Assembly (NCBI GenBank): GCA_002398875.1
Contig: DHCC01000085.1
Location: forward strand, 36,647-87,459
Origin: Bacteroidales bacterium UBA4912
Lineage (GTDB): Bacteria > Bacteroidota > Bacteroidia > Bacteroidales > Dysgonomonadaceae
Direction of reading: 5' to 3'
Length of the DNA: 50,813 nt
The notes beneath the pieces are model-generated. The model ran no database searches. It saw only the letters and a list, made by a program, of their open reading frames with translations, and was not told the DNA's origin. The stretch's first letter is position 1. Every line of letters starts with the position of its first letter. Shown here piece by piece: positions 1 through 7,749 of this stretch. A program made the translations under genes and the position numbers.

Positions 1-13
1 TTTTTATTAACGA

Positions 14-2386
14 TCAATTCTGCAATCTGAAAACAACGGGAAGGGCAAAACGTACTCGTATAACTTCACCTCTTTGCTTTCCGGGTATCCATCTGGGCAT
101 TGATTCAATTAATCTTATTGCCTCCTTATCCAAAGAAGGATCAACTCCTCTGGCAACTTGAACATCTGTCAGTGTTCCATCCTTCTCTACTACAAAATTT
201 GTGATAACGCGTCCTTGAATTCCTTTTGACACAGCATCCGCAGGATATTTAATATTATCTGAAATATATTTCATTAGTGCTTCATTACCGCCGGGGAATT
301 CAGGTTGTTCCTCTACAACCATGAATATTTCATCAGAACTGTTTCGGCGTGGAGGGGGAGGTGGTGCAATATTAGTAGCAGCTTTTGCTGAACCATACCC
401 AACTACAACAACAGCATTATCGGGTGTCGGACCAGCATAAGGTTCAATATTATCGCCCTGCAATCTAAATACAACCGGTATTTCTGTAGTTGTCTCACCA
501 TTGAGGTTACTTAGCCTGTTTAATGCAAGCTCTACTGTTTTATACCCTACAAAAGAGATTACCAAAGAACCCTCTTTCGAAGGCACTTTTAATTGAAAAC
601 TACCATTTGAATCAGAAATAGTGCCCTCATTTGTTCCTTTTATAATAACAGATGCCCCACGTAACGGATTAGAGTGGGAATCTGTAACTTTCCCTGAGAC
701 TAATAATGATGGAGCTTTTTCCCAATTTGGCATGCTTGTTAAAACTCTTAGAACCTCTTTACTTAACATAGCCTCATCTCCTGAATCAGGCTTGGCATGA
801 ACGCTACCAATATTTCCATCACTCCTGAATCTCAATGTAGCAGTGATCAATCCCTGAATACCATTCTCTTGAGCTATAACAGGATACCTTATATTCTGAG
901 AAATATATCTCAAAAACTCTCCATCACCACCAGGAAATATATAAGTTTGACGTATTCCGGCACTAACAGACAGAGCAGCCTCGTCAGTCATTAATTCATC
1001 TATTATCACTTTAGACGCCGTAGATGGAGCAGTAACGGTTAGAGGGGATAGCGTCATTAATTCATCTATTATCACTTTAGACTCGACTCTTTCCGAAGTA
1101 TCATCATTGGAATCAGAAGGTGCGTTCAGTCTGAAAACAACAGGCAGTGTAAACCTCACGTTAACCGCTTGTCCACGCTGCTTGCCCGGCTTCCAATTAG
1201 GCATAGATTCCAGTACCCTTACAGCTTCTGCATCAATTACCGGATCAACTCCCCTAACAATCTCCACATCAGAAATGCTACCGTCATTCATAACAACAAA
1301 GTTACAAATCACCCTGCCCTGTATTCCTTTTTCCTTTGCTTCAGCAGGATACACAATGCTATCCGCCAAGAATTTCATCATAGCATCCAATCCGCCCGGG
1401 AATTCAGGTTGCTCCTCAACAACAACAAATATATCTTCCGTAACCTCTTTCTTTACTGGAGGAGGTTCTTGCATATTCTGGTTCTTCTCACCGGCATACG
1501 AGCTGTTTACAGCAATCAGTATAAAAAATACAGGCAACATCAGCAGGTATTTTGCAAGTTTCAGTGTCGAAGACCTGGTTTTATTCATCATCATAATTCT
1601 CTGTTTTAATTGTGATACATTAAAGTTATTTACTATCTGAACTGCAGTTTCATGATAAGTCAGTCTTAAAAGGTGGTATTGATAATCCCTACTGTCCACG
1701 CCTTCCCTAAGCACACCGTTGTCAGCAAGATACTCAAGGTTCATTGCCATTTCGCGTTTCAAAAGCCAGACAAAAGGATTCCACCACGAAAAAATTAATA
1801 TTGTCTCCACAAGCATAATATCAAGAGAGTGTTTTTCCTTTACATGCGTATGCTCATGAATAATTATCTGCTCCAGCTCCTCGTCTGAATGCATTTTTAA
1901 GTTTATAAAAATCATCCCGAAGAACGAGAAAGGAGTAATATTTACTTTCAGATTATTTACTTTAACCCCCGAAATAATTGATTCCTCACTTTTCAATCGT
2001 ATACGAAAGATGGATATCAATTGCCATAAAAATCTGAAGATAAAAAAGAAAGTTACAGCTATATAAACAATCAACAGGATTTGTTCCCATGGAATATTTA
2101 TAGGGGCAACTGCCTCTTCAGGCTCTTCAACAATCATCTCAAAAGTTGGAGCTTCTATGAAAACAGCCGTTTCTAATCCCTGAGGCTCTTCAGTTCTGAA
2201 ATTCCATACTTCACTCAGTCCCGGAACAACAAACATGGGATAAACAAGAGAAAAAACTAAAGCCGAAAGGAAATATATCCGTCTTAAACGGAGAAATGTA
2301 TCTCTCTTAAACAATAATAAATATAAGAGATAGAACAGCACCAATGCAAAATTGACCTGAATAATATAAACTAATAAAGGATGCAT
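14..2386 (-). CDS. BlaR1/MecR1-like M56 membrane metalloprotease with three TonB C-terminal-like domains
   Basis: A 790-residue inner-membrane sensor-protease. Hydrophobic segments lie near residues 5-26, 36-55, 101-125 and about 280-300. The zinc-protease motif HEHTH is at 177-181 (H177, E178, H181), in a cytoplasmic loop as in BlaR1. After the last membrane segment the family's penicillin-binding domain is absent. Instead there are three TonB_C-like modules, the first and third beginning EQPEFPGG and ending LPVVFRL. The middle copy is diverged and carries an inserted carboxypeptidase-regulatory-like beta-sandwich (SGKVTDSHSNPLRGASV). It lies 29 bp downstream of a blaI-type repressor, the usual pairing. 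In the family the protease relieves repression when a periplasmic signal is sensed. What these TonB-like modules sense is unknown, and beta-lactam sensing is not supported by the sequence. The start is an ATG with a fitting first membrane helix. Confidence 0.88.
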   Translation of the reverse strand: MHPLLVYIIQVNFALVLFYLLYLLLFKRDTFLRLRRIYFLSALVFSLVYPMFVVPGLSEVWNFRTEEPQGLETAVFIEAPTFEMIVEEPEEAVAPINIPWEQILLIVYIAVTFFFIFRFLWQLISIFRIRLKSEESIISGVKVNNLKVNITPFSFFGMIFINLKMHSDEELEQIIIHEHTHVKEKHSLDIMLVETILIFSWWNPFVWLLKREMAMNLEYLADNGVLREGVDSRDYQYHLLRLTYHETAVQIVNNFNVSQLKQRIMMMNKTRSSTLKLAKYLLMLPVFFILIAVNSSYAGEKNQNMQEPPPVKKEVTEDIFVVVEEQPEFPGGLDAMMKFLADSIVYPAEAKEKGIQGRVICNFVVMNDGSISDVEIVRGVDPVIDAEAVRVLESMPNWKPGKQRGQAVNVRFTLPVVFRLNAPSDSNDDTSERVESKVIIDELMTLSPLTVTAPSTASKVIIDELMTDEAALSVSAGIRQTYIFPGGDGEFLRYISQNIRYPVIAQENGIQGLITATLRFRSDGNIGSVHAKPDSGDEAMLSKEVLRVLTSMPNWEKAPSLLVSGKVTDSHSNPLRGASVIIKGTNEGTISDSNGSFQLKVPSKEGSLVISFVGYKTVELALNRLSNLNGETTTEIPVVFRLQGDNIEPYAGPTPDNAVVVVGYGSAKAATNIAPPPPPRRNSSDEIFMVVEEQPEFPGGNEALMKYISDNIKYPADAVSKGIQGRVITNFVVEKDGTLTDVQVARGVDPSLDKEAIRLIESMPRWIPGKQRGEVIRVRFALPVVFRLQN
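987..1082 (-). repeat. 30-bp exact direct repeat inside the M56 protease gene
   Basis: The same 30 bases occur at 987-1016 and 1053-1082, 66 bp apart, so in frame. They encode SKVIIDELMT twice, in the linker between the first and second TonB-like modules. This suggests a recent in-frame duplication or conversion of 22 codons. Confidence 0.9.
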
Positions 2387-2415
2387 GATCGCTGAATTTT
2401 AGGGTGATATAATTT

Positions 2416-2784
2416 TTACTTCTGACTCTTTTCAATAAGACTCACAATCTCATTAAGATCATCAGCACTAACCTTTTGCTCTTTGGCAAAGAATGATACC
2501 AACTCTTTGTATGAGTTATCAAAATAACTTTTCACCACATCTGAGAGAAAGTGTCTTTTGTATGCTGCCTCAGTAATCTTAGGCTTAAAAACCTTCACAT
2601 TACCAAATCTGCGTTTGGTCAAATATCCTTTTTTCTCAAGATTATTGAAAATTGAAGCGACTGTTGTGTAAGGTTGACGCGGTTCCTCCATTCTGTCAAC
2701 CACATCCTTAATCGCACATTCATTTAATTGCCACACATGCAGCATAATATTTTCTTCTTGTGGTGTCAAGCGTTCCATAATCAT
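2416..2784 (-). CDS. blaI: BlaI/MecI-family transcriptional repressor
   Basis: A 122-residue winged-helix DNA-binding protein. The opening ERLTPQEENIM, the recognition region YTTVASIFNNLEKKGYL and the wing TKRRFGNVKVFKP are typical of BlaI/MecI repressors. The C-terminal part is the dimerisation region, which holds the cleavage site in the family. I start it at the ATG at 2784. An ATG at 2778 (MERLTPQEE) is equally possible, and a TTG at 2787 is less likely. It is the first gene of a two-gene operon with the M56 protease and probably represses its own promoter. The real target may include genes elsewhere. In many Bacteroidota such pairs are not linked to beta-lactamases. Confidence 0.9.
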   Translation of the reverse strand: MIMERLTPQEENIMLHVWQLNECAIKDVVDRMEEPRQPYTTVASIFNNLEKKGYLTKRRFGNVKVFKPKITEAAYKRHFLSDVVKSYFDNSYKELVSFFAKEQKVSADDLNEIVSLIEKSQK

Positions 2785-2827
2785 CAATTTTTCTTATTTA
2801 CTATATAAATCCAATATTATTACACCA

Positions 2828-2857
2828 CAAATGTACGACTTTTTCGTAATAATCAAA
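2828..2857 (-). promoter_or_regulatory. Promoter of the blaI-M56 operon
   Basis: Read on the minus strand, a TACATTTG (-7 type, 2828-2835) lies 18 nt downstream of TTTG (2854-2857), the Bacteroidota arrangement. A TACA/TGTA half-site pair (2821-2824 and 2832-2835) overlaps the -7 element and resembles BlaI/MecI operators. A second 8-bp inverted repeat (2856-2863 and 2881-2888) lies just upstream. The operators are inferred; the AT-rich context makes chance matches likely. Confidence 0.55.
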
Positions 2858-2980
2858 TTATTTCGTATATTATTATAGTTAAATAATTGTAATCAACTTT
2901 TCAAGTATGATTAAATTAAATATTATTACTGACTGTACATGGTTTTACATTAATCTCACTTTACTTTTATTGTACTAATT

Positions 2981-3064
2981 CTTTACTCTTACTTTATCCT
3001 TATTTAAAAGGAGATTATAAGAGTCAGGTAAGGGTCAGGTAAGAATAAGACAAGACTCAGGTAA
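2981..3064. repeat. Phased TCAGGTAA repeats and imperfect 24-bp inverted repeat between blaI and serC
   Basis: TCAGGTAA occurs at 3024, 3035 and 3057, with a degenerate copy at 3046, so all sit on an 11-bp period. The tract also forms the right arm of a long imperfect inverted repeat: 2982-3005 pairs with 3026-3049, allowing several G-U pairs. The gene-free stretch 2788-3173 otherwise holds only the blaI promoter (left) and the serC terminator (right). No coding gene is visible in it. Confidence 0.6.
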
Positions 3065-3110
3065 TAGCAAAGTATATGCAATTCAAGTACAAAAATGTGG
3101 GGTAACATGC

Positions 3111-3146
3111 AAAAAAAGGGAGAATCACAAAAGTGAAACTCCCTTT
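3111..3146 (-). terminator. Rho-independent terminator of serA-serC
   Basis: Arms AAAGGGAG (3115-3122) and CTCCCTTT (3139-3146), with an inner CAC/GTG pair. On the minus strand the stem ends in seven T residues. It lies 28 bp past the serC stop. Confidence 0.85.
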
Positions 3147-3173
3147 CCTACTCAAAAAAAATAGTTCTATTTC

Positions 3174-4253
3174 TTAAATCTGTGCTTCAAAATCCTGCAT
3201 ACATTTTATTAATGCTTCAACAGCTTCTTTGGGACAAGCGTTGTAGATTGATGCGCGGAAACCACCTACTGAACGGTGCCCTTTGATTCCAACCATACCT
3301 CTTTCGGTTGCAAACTTAAGGAAATCAGCCTCCTTATCTTTGTATTCTTCGTTCATCACGAAACATACGTTCATAATTGAGCGATCCTCTTTTGCAGCTG
3401 TGCCAACGAATAGCTTGTTTCTGTCGATCTCATCATAAAGCAAACCGGCCTTCTCTTTATTCAGTTTGTAAATTACTTCAACCCCACCCTGCTCTTTGAG
3501 CCACTTGAGTGTTTCGTGCATCACGAAAATTGAGAAAACGGGAGGTGTGTTGAACATAGAGCGGTTCTTTTCCGAATCACTGATATGAGTGCGGTAGTCA
3601 ACCATAGTTTGTATGGGTCGGTCTGTTTTACCGAGTATATCTTCGCGCACGATAACGAATGCAACCCCTGCAGGACCAACATTCTTCTGTGCACCGCCAT
3701 AAATAATACCATACTTTGAAACATCAACCGGGCGGCTCATTATGTCAGATGACATATCAGCAACTAATGTAACGGGACTATCAATATCTTCATGAATTTC
3801 TGTTCCGTAAATAGTATTATTGCTTGTAATATGGAAATAATCAACATCAGTAGGGATAGTGTAACCCTTTGGGATATATGAGAAATTCTTGTCAGCAGAT
3901 GAAGCTATTACCTCTACATCACCATAAAACTTAGCCTCTTTAATGGCCTTCTTTGCCCAGGAGCCTGTTTCGAGGTAGGCAGCCTTACTCTTCAAAAGGT
4001 TTGCAGGTACATCAAAGAACTGGGTGCTGGCACCACCACCAAGAAAAAGAACGTGATAGTTATCGGGTATATTTAGAAGTTCTTTCCATAAATCGGCAGT
4101 CTCCTTCATGATTCGTTCCCAACCGGGGGTACGATGTGAAATTTCAAGAATGCCAATTCCTGTGTTGTCAAAGTTGCGGATTGCTTCTATAGCCGACTCA
4201 ACTGCCGGTCTGGGAAGCACACAGGGTCCGGCATTAAAATTGTACTTTTCCAT
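3174..4253 (-). CDS. serC: Phosphoserine aminotransferase
   Basis: Converts 3-phosphohydroxypyruvate and glutamate to O-phospho-L-serine and 2-oxoglutarate, the second step of serine synthesis. It is a cytosolic PLP enzyme of fold type I. At 359 residues it matches the family (about 360). The N-terminal NFNAGPCVLP, the phosphate-binding LGGGASTQF and the PLP lysine in GGAQKNVGPAG (K190) are all intact. It is second in an operon after serA, 59 bp away, and is closed by a strong terminator. The product is also the substrate of the cysteate synthase candidate at 38.5 kb, so it may feed sulfonolipid as well as serine synthesis. The ATG start fits the conserved N-terminus. Confidence 0.96.
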   Translation of the reverse strand: MEKYNFNAGPCVLPRPAVESAIEAIRNFDNTGIGILEISHRTPGWERIMKETADLWKELLNIPDNYHVLFLGGGASTQFFDVPANLLKSKAAYLETGSWAKKAIKEAKFYGDVEVIASSADKNFSYIPKGYTIPTDVDYFHITSNNTIYGTEIHEDIDSPVTLVADMSSDIMSRPVDVSKYGIIYGGAQKNVGPAGVAFVIVREDILGKTDRPIQTMVDYRTHISDSEKNRSMFNTPPVFSIFVMHETLKWLKEQGGVEVIYKLNKEKAGLLYDEIDRNKLFVGTAAKEDRSIMNVCFVMNEEYKDKEADFLKFATERGMVGIKGHRSVGGFRASIYNACPKEAVEALIKCMQDFEAQI

Positions 4254-4312
4254 TGATTATTATTTTAAAAATTATATTCAAACTTTTAGGTAATTACAAC
4301 CGCTGCTACTCT

Positions 4313-5239
4313 CTAATTTACCCTGAAACGATCATCACCGTTTTTAAAAAACATTACCGTCTGATGCGCTGCAGCAATACCTGCATTCCTGTTCGCTTCT
4401 CTGGTTTGGGCTCCTGATTTCTTCGGAGTTGTGAAATAACGGTTAGGGAATTTCTCGAGGAATACATCATGTTTATCAGGCTTGATGTCTGTAACATACT
4501 GAAATTCCGGACGTTCCTCCATGATTCTTATTAAATCATCCTCCGCGATAAGTTCCTTACGTGCCGTATTGATTAGTAATCCGTCTTTAGGCATATAAGC
4601 CAGAAGGTTATAGTCAACACATTTTTTGGTATCCTCCAGTAAAGGCATGTGAAGAGACATAATATCGCTGTTTTCGAAAAGCTCCCTGTTACTGTATGCA
4701 GTAATCACGCCATATTCACCCTCTTTCCTAAGATCGTCATGAGTAAGTGCGGGAGAATATGCATAAACAGCCATATTAAATCCACGGGCAATACGAGCAA
4801 CTTTCTTTGCCACGTTACCAAAAGCATATAAACCAAGTCTTCTGTTTATAAGCTCTCTGCCCACAGTACCATTAAACTGGTTACGCTGCATGAAAATCAT
4901 CATACCAAATACCAGTTCTGCAACAGCATTAGCATTCTGTCCGGGAGTGTTCATGACACAAATACCACGTTTGGTAGCAGCTTCCAGATCAACATTATCG
5001 TAGCCCGCACCTGCTCTGATGATAAGCTTCAATTCAGGAGCAGCATCCATTACATCTCCATCGACACAGTCGCTTCTTACAATCAAAGCATTAACATCTC
5101 TAACGGCATCAAGTAGCTGAGATTTATCTGTATAGGTTTCTAGTTTTTCGAATTTAAGTCCGGCAGTTTCAATTACATTTTGAATTCCTTGCACTGCCTG
5201 CAAGGCAAAAGGTTTACTTGTTGCCAAAAGTACTTTCAT
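4313..5239 (-). CDS. serA: D-3-phosphoglycerate dehydrogenase, short type without ACT domain
   Basis: Oxidises 3-phosphoglycerate to 3-phosphohydroxypyruvate with NAD, the first step of serine synthesis. At 308 residues it lacks the regulatory ACT/ASB domains of long SerA, so serine feedback through ACT is not expected. The substrate-binding RAGAGYDNVD (75-84), the NAD-binding region around 136-150 and the catalytic arginine in NTARKE (R227) are present. The usual catalytic histidine of the TPH motif is replaced: the segment reads TPKKSGAQT, with K273 at the histidine position. This substitution is shared, to my knowledge, by Bacteroides and Entamoeba (type III) enzymes, so it marks a subfamily and not a broken gene. 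The Rossmann glycine motif is also unusual (GLYAFG). It sits directly upstream of serC, supporting the assignment. Confidence 0.88.
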   Translation of the reverse strand: MKVLLATSKPFALQAVQGIQNVIETAGLKFEKLETYTDKSQLLDAVRDVNALIVRSDCVDGDVMDAAPELKLIIRAGAGYDNVDLEAATKRGICVMNTPGQNANAVAELVFGMMIFMQRNQFNGTVGRELINRRLGLYAFGNVAKKVARIARGFNMAVYAYSPALTHDDLRKEGEYGVITAYSNRELFENSDIMSLHMPLLEDTKKCVDYNLLAYMPKDGLLINTARKELIAEDDLIRIMEERPEFQYVTDIKPDKHDVFLEKFPNRYFTTPKKSGAQTREANRNAGIAAAHQTVMFFKNGDDRFRVN

Positions 5240-5304
5240 ATCTTATATCACTAATTAAATTGGAGTCACACATTTATGTGAGAAGTAAAAATTATATAAT
5301 GTTA

Positions 5305-5320
5305 CAAATTTACAAACTTA
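5305..5320 (-). promoter_or_regulatory. Candidate -7 elements for serA-serC
   Basis: Two adjacent matches on the minus strand, TAAATTTG (5305-5312) and TAAGTTTG (5313-5320). No well-spaced -33 element was seen. A small hairpin (TCACA 5266-5270 with TGTGA 5277-5281) would lie in the leader. Confidence 0.4.
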
Positions 5321-5391
5321 AACGTAACAAAAAACGAATTTAGAAGAAAAAAACAAGACAAAGTTCACAAATGATGCATTTTTAAAAGATA

Positions 5392-5423
5392 TTTGTTCAA
5401 GAAATCGATTCATATTATCTTTG
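5392..5423 (+). promoter_or_regulatory. Promoter of the recR operon
   Basis: TTTG at 5392-5395 and TATCTTTG at 5416-5423, 20 nt apart, matching the Bacteroidota consensus. It lies 24 bp before the recR start. Confidence 0.65.
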
Positions 5424-5447
5424 TGACAGTGCACCAAAGTTTACTTT

Positions 5448-6080
5448 ATGAACAGACATTACCCTTCCACTCTACTAGAAAATGCAGTTAATGAATTTGC
5501 CAAACTACCCGGCATTGGTAAAAAATCCGCACTCCGGCTTGTTTTGCATTTGTTAAGGCAAGATGAAGATAAAGTAATATCATTTACAGATACTATACTA
5601 AAGCTAAGGCAAGAAGTTAAGTACTGCAACATCTGTCACAATATATCTGACGTGGATGTTTGTGAAATTTGTTCTGACAGTTCACGTAACAGTTCGCTAA
5701 TCTGTGTGGTAGAAAATGTAAAAGAGGTGATGGCTATAGAGAACACTGATCAGTTCAGCGGTCTTTATCACGTGTTAGGAGGAATAATCTCACCTATAGA
5801 TGGTATTGGACCATCAGATTTGGAAATTTCAAGCCTGGAAGAGAGAGTAAAATCTGGTGATGTTAAAGAGGTTGTTCTGGCATTGAGTGCCACGATGGAG
5901 GGAGATACAACAAACTTCTATATTTTCCGTAAACTGCAGCCTTATAACATAAAAGTGAGTATTATTGCACGCGGTGTATCAATTGGAGATGAGATTGAAT
6001 ATGCAGATGAGGTAACACTCGGACGCTCTATTTTAAACAGAACACCGTTCGATGAATCCTATAAACCATATTCTAAATGA
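5448..6080 (+). CDS. recR: Recombination mediator protein RecR
   Basis: Acts with RecF/RecO to load RecA at gaps in single-stranded DNA. All domains are visible in 210 residues: a helix-hairpin-helix (LPGIGKKSALRLVLHLL, 20-36), a four-cysteine zinc finger (C60, C63, C72, C75), a Toprim domain from about residue 84 with the acidic VVEN motif, and the C-terminal Walker-B-like region. Length matches the family (about 200). The stop overlaps the start of the next gene by 4 nt (ATGA), so recR heads an operon with a membrane protein, an acetyltransferase and probably tsaC. Confidence 0.96.
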   Translation: MNRHYPSTLLENAVNEFAKLPGIGKKSALRLVLHLLRQDEDKVISFTDTILKLRQEVKYCNICHNISDVDVCEICSDSSRNSSLICVVENVKEVMAIENTDQFSGLYHVLGGIISPIDGIGPSDLEISSLEERVKSGDVKEVVLALSATMEGDTTNFYIFRKLQPYNIKVSIIARGVSIGDEIEYADEVTLGRSILNRTPFDESYKPYSK

Positions 6081-6601
6081 GTGAAACAGAAAACATTTTT
6101 GATCGCATAATAAAGGAGTTGAAACGCGAGTACTGGATAAGTATTATAGTACTGGCTATATATTTTCTGCTGATATTATTCGATCTGATACCTTATCCTT
6201 TTAAAGGGAAAGAAATTGGTGTAACATTAGAAAGATATGCCATTGTAATAACGATAATTGCTATTCCTGCTGCACTGAAGCTTTTTGCCGAAATGCTGAA
6301 GAAAGTACCTCCTGCATCAAGTGTTGATTTCGTTGTAAAAAAATACAAAAGCGCGTCAAATACACGCTTGTATATAATCTATGCGGTAACGCTTATGAAT
6401 ATTCTTCTTTATGCAATTTCGAAGAATACGAACTTTTTCTGGTTTACTATTGTACTTTTTATTATTTATATCTTCTGTAAACCATCATATCCTGAGCTTG
6501 CTAATCTGGCTGATAAAGGAAAAGTGAAAGAGGTACACGAAGAATTTGATAATGGATCATTTAACGAGGAGTTTGAAAGTGAAGATGAAAAAGATTCTTG
6601 A
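6077..6601 (+). CDS. Unknown four-helix membrane protein, recR operon
   Basis: I do not recognise a named family. The 174 residues show hydrophobic segments near 19-37, 52-67, 97-113 and 119-135, with positively charged residues in the loop 70-95 and a strongly acidic C-terminal tail (EEFDNGSFNEEFESEDEKDS). The pattern suggests an inner-membrane protein with cytoplasmic ends. It is translationally coupled to recR (4-nt overlap) and overlaps the next gene's start by 17 nt. Co-transcription with recR does not show a repair role, because such pairings often reflect neighbourhood alone. Confidence 0.75.
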   Translation: MSETENIFDRIIKELKREYWISIIVLAIYFLLILFDLIPYPFKGKEIGVTLERYAIVITIIAIPAALKLFAEMLKKVPPASSVDFVVKKYKSASNTRLYIIYAVTLMNILLYAISKNTNFFWFTIVLFIIYIFCKPSYPELANLADKGKVKEVHEEFDNGSFNEEFESEDEKDS

Positions 6602-7121
6602 AAATGACAAACTTCGTCTGCGTGCACCGGAACCGGAGGACCTGGATTACCTATACAAATGGGAAAACGATACATCCCTATGGGAATTCGGGGCTACTGT
6701 AACACCATATTCACGATTTGCACTTAAACAGTACCTGATTGATTCTAAGCAGGATCTGTACACAGACAAACAGTTGCGGCTGATGATTGTAATAAAAGAA
6801 TCAAATGAGGTTGTAGGAACAGTGGATCTGTATGATTTTGATCCGTTTCACAAAAGAGCAGGTGTGGGTATACTTATTGACAATAAATTTCGTGAGAAGG
6901 GTTATGGATTACAGACTTTACAAATCCTTGAGGATTATGCATTCAATTTTCTGAAACTTAAACAGCTGTATGCCGTTATACCTGAAAGCAACAGAGGTAG
7001 CGTAAAACTGTTCCGCAAAGCAGGTTATTCTGATGCGGGGAAACTTTTGGAGTGGCTATCAACAGGAAACAGATATGAGGATGCATTGATAATGCAAAAA
7101 ATAAACAGTGTGCTAATTTGA
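6585..7121 (+). CDS. GNAT-family N-acetyltransferase (RimJ/SpeG-like)
   Basis: Transfers acetyl from acetyl-CoA to an amine; the substrate is unknown. The fold is readable: the N-terminal strand KLRLRAPEPEDLDYLYKWEND, the middle strand GTVDLYDFDPFHKRAGVGILI and the acetyl-CoA pyrophosphate loop FREKGYGLQTL, then the terminal strands YAVIPESNRGSVKLFRKAGY. I start at the ATG at 6585 (MKKILENDKLRLR, 178 residues) because the family starts close to KLRLR. An in-frame upstream ATG at 6546 would add 13 residues without similarity. A purine-rich GAGGAG at 6566-6571 precedes it. It overlaps the membrane-protein gene by 17 nt. Spermidine or ribosomal-protein acetylation are possibilities only. Confidence 0.88.
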   Translation: MKKILENDKLRLRAPEPEDLDYLYKWENDTSLWEFGATVTPYSRFALKQYLIDSKQDLYTDKQLRLMIVIKESNEVVGTVDLYDFDPFHKRAGVGILIDNKFREKGYGLQTLQILEDYAFNFLKLKQLYAVIPESNRGSVKLFRKAGYSDAGKLLEWLSTGNRYEDALIMQKINSVLI

Positions 7122-7127
7122 ATTAAG

Positions 7128-7691
7128 ATGCAGGAAGATATAAAAAAAGCAATTGAGGTTTTAAAAGCAGGTGGAATTATACTCTATCCTACCGACACTA
7201 TATGGGGAATTGGCTGCGACGCTACAAACGAAGATGCTGTAAAACGTATTTACGATCTTAAGCAACGCGAAGACAGTAAATCTATGCTCGTACTGCTTGA
7301 TAATCCTGCCAAATTGCAGACCTATGTTCAGGAAGTACCTGATATTGCATGGGATCTGATTGATTTGACTGACAAGCCGCTCACCATAATTTACGAAGGA
7401 GCCAAAAACCTTGCTACTAATCTTATAGCTCCCGATGGATCTATTGGAATAAGGATAACTGATGAGCTGTTTTCCAGAGAATTGTGTAAACAGTTCAGAA
7501 AACCAATCGTTTCCACATCTGCAAATATCAGCGGAGAGCCATCACCATCAAAGTTTTCCAAGATATCACCGGAAATTAAAAATGGAGTAGACTATGTAGT
7601 TAACTATAGAAGGAAAGAGAATGTTGAAGCTAAACCGTCGGGTATACTAAAGCTTGGAAAGAACGGTACAATACAGATTATCAGGAAGTAG
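7128..7691 (+). CDS. tsaC: L-threonylcarbamoyladenylate synthase (YrdC/Sua5 family)
   Basis: Makes threonylcarbamoyl-AMP from threonine, bicarbonate and ATP, the first step of the t6A37 modification of tRNAs that read ANN codons. The YrdC fold fills the 187 residues. YPTDTIWGIGCDATN (about 21-35) and KQREDSKSMLVLL (46-58) are the nucleotide-binding signature, and PIVSTSANISGEPSP (126-140) is the conserved C-terminal motif. It is the short, single-domain TsaC type without the Sua5 extension. It follows the acetyltransferase by 6 bp, so it is probably co-transcribed. Confidence 0.95.
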   Translation: MQEDIKKAIEVLKAGGIILYPTDTIWGIGCDATNEDAVKRIYDLKQREDSKSMLVLLDNPAKLQTYVQEVPDIAWDLIDLTDKPLTIIYEGAKNLATNLIAPDGSIGIRITDELFSRELCKQFRKPIVSTSANISGEPSPSKFSKISPEIKNGVDYVVNYRRKENVEAKPSGILKLGKNGTIQIIRK

Positions 7692-7694
7692 AAT

Positions 7695-7724
7695 TTTGTT
7701 TAGATGCTAAAAATATTATCTTTG
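7695..7724 (+). promoter_or_regulatory. Promoter of the ClC gene and fmt
   Basis: TTTG (7695-7698) and TATCTTTG (7717-7724) with an 18-nt spacer, 25 bp before the ClC start. Confidence 0.65.
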
Positions 7725-7749
7725 TTTTATGTGATTCAATTTATACCCG

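Noticed and set aside
797..1640. Plus-strand open frames inside the M56 protease gene
   Set aside because: They are antisense to conserved TonB-like modules, and their Ser/Thr-rich translations match no family.
1..2784. Beta-lactam resistance regulator on the basis of BlaR1/BlaI similarity
   Set aside because: No penicillin-binding domain and no beta-lactamase gene are present. The similarity is limited to the protease and repressor.
3024..3064. TCAGGTAA repeats as a CRISPR array or origin iterons
   Set aside because: The units are 8 bp on an 11-bp period, with no spacers. No cas or replication-initiator gene lies nearby.
4313..5239. serA as an inactive or decayed gene because of the missing catalytic histidine
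   Set aside because: The frame is intact, it is paired with serC, and the lysine substitution is known from a Bacteroides/Entamoeba-type subgroup.
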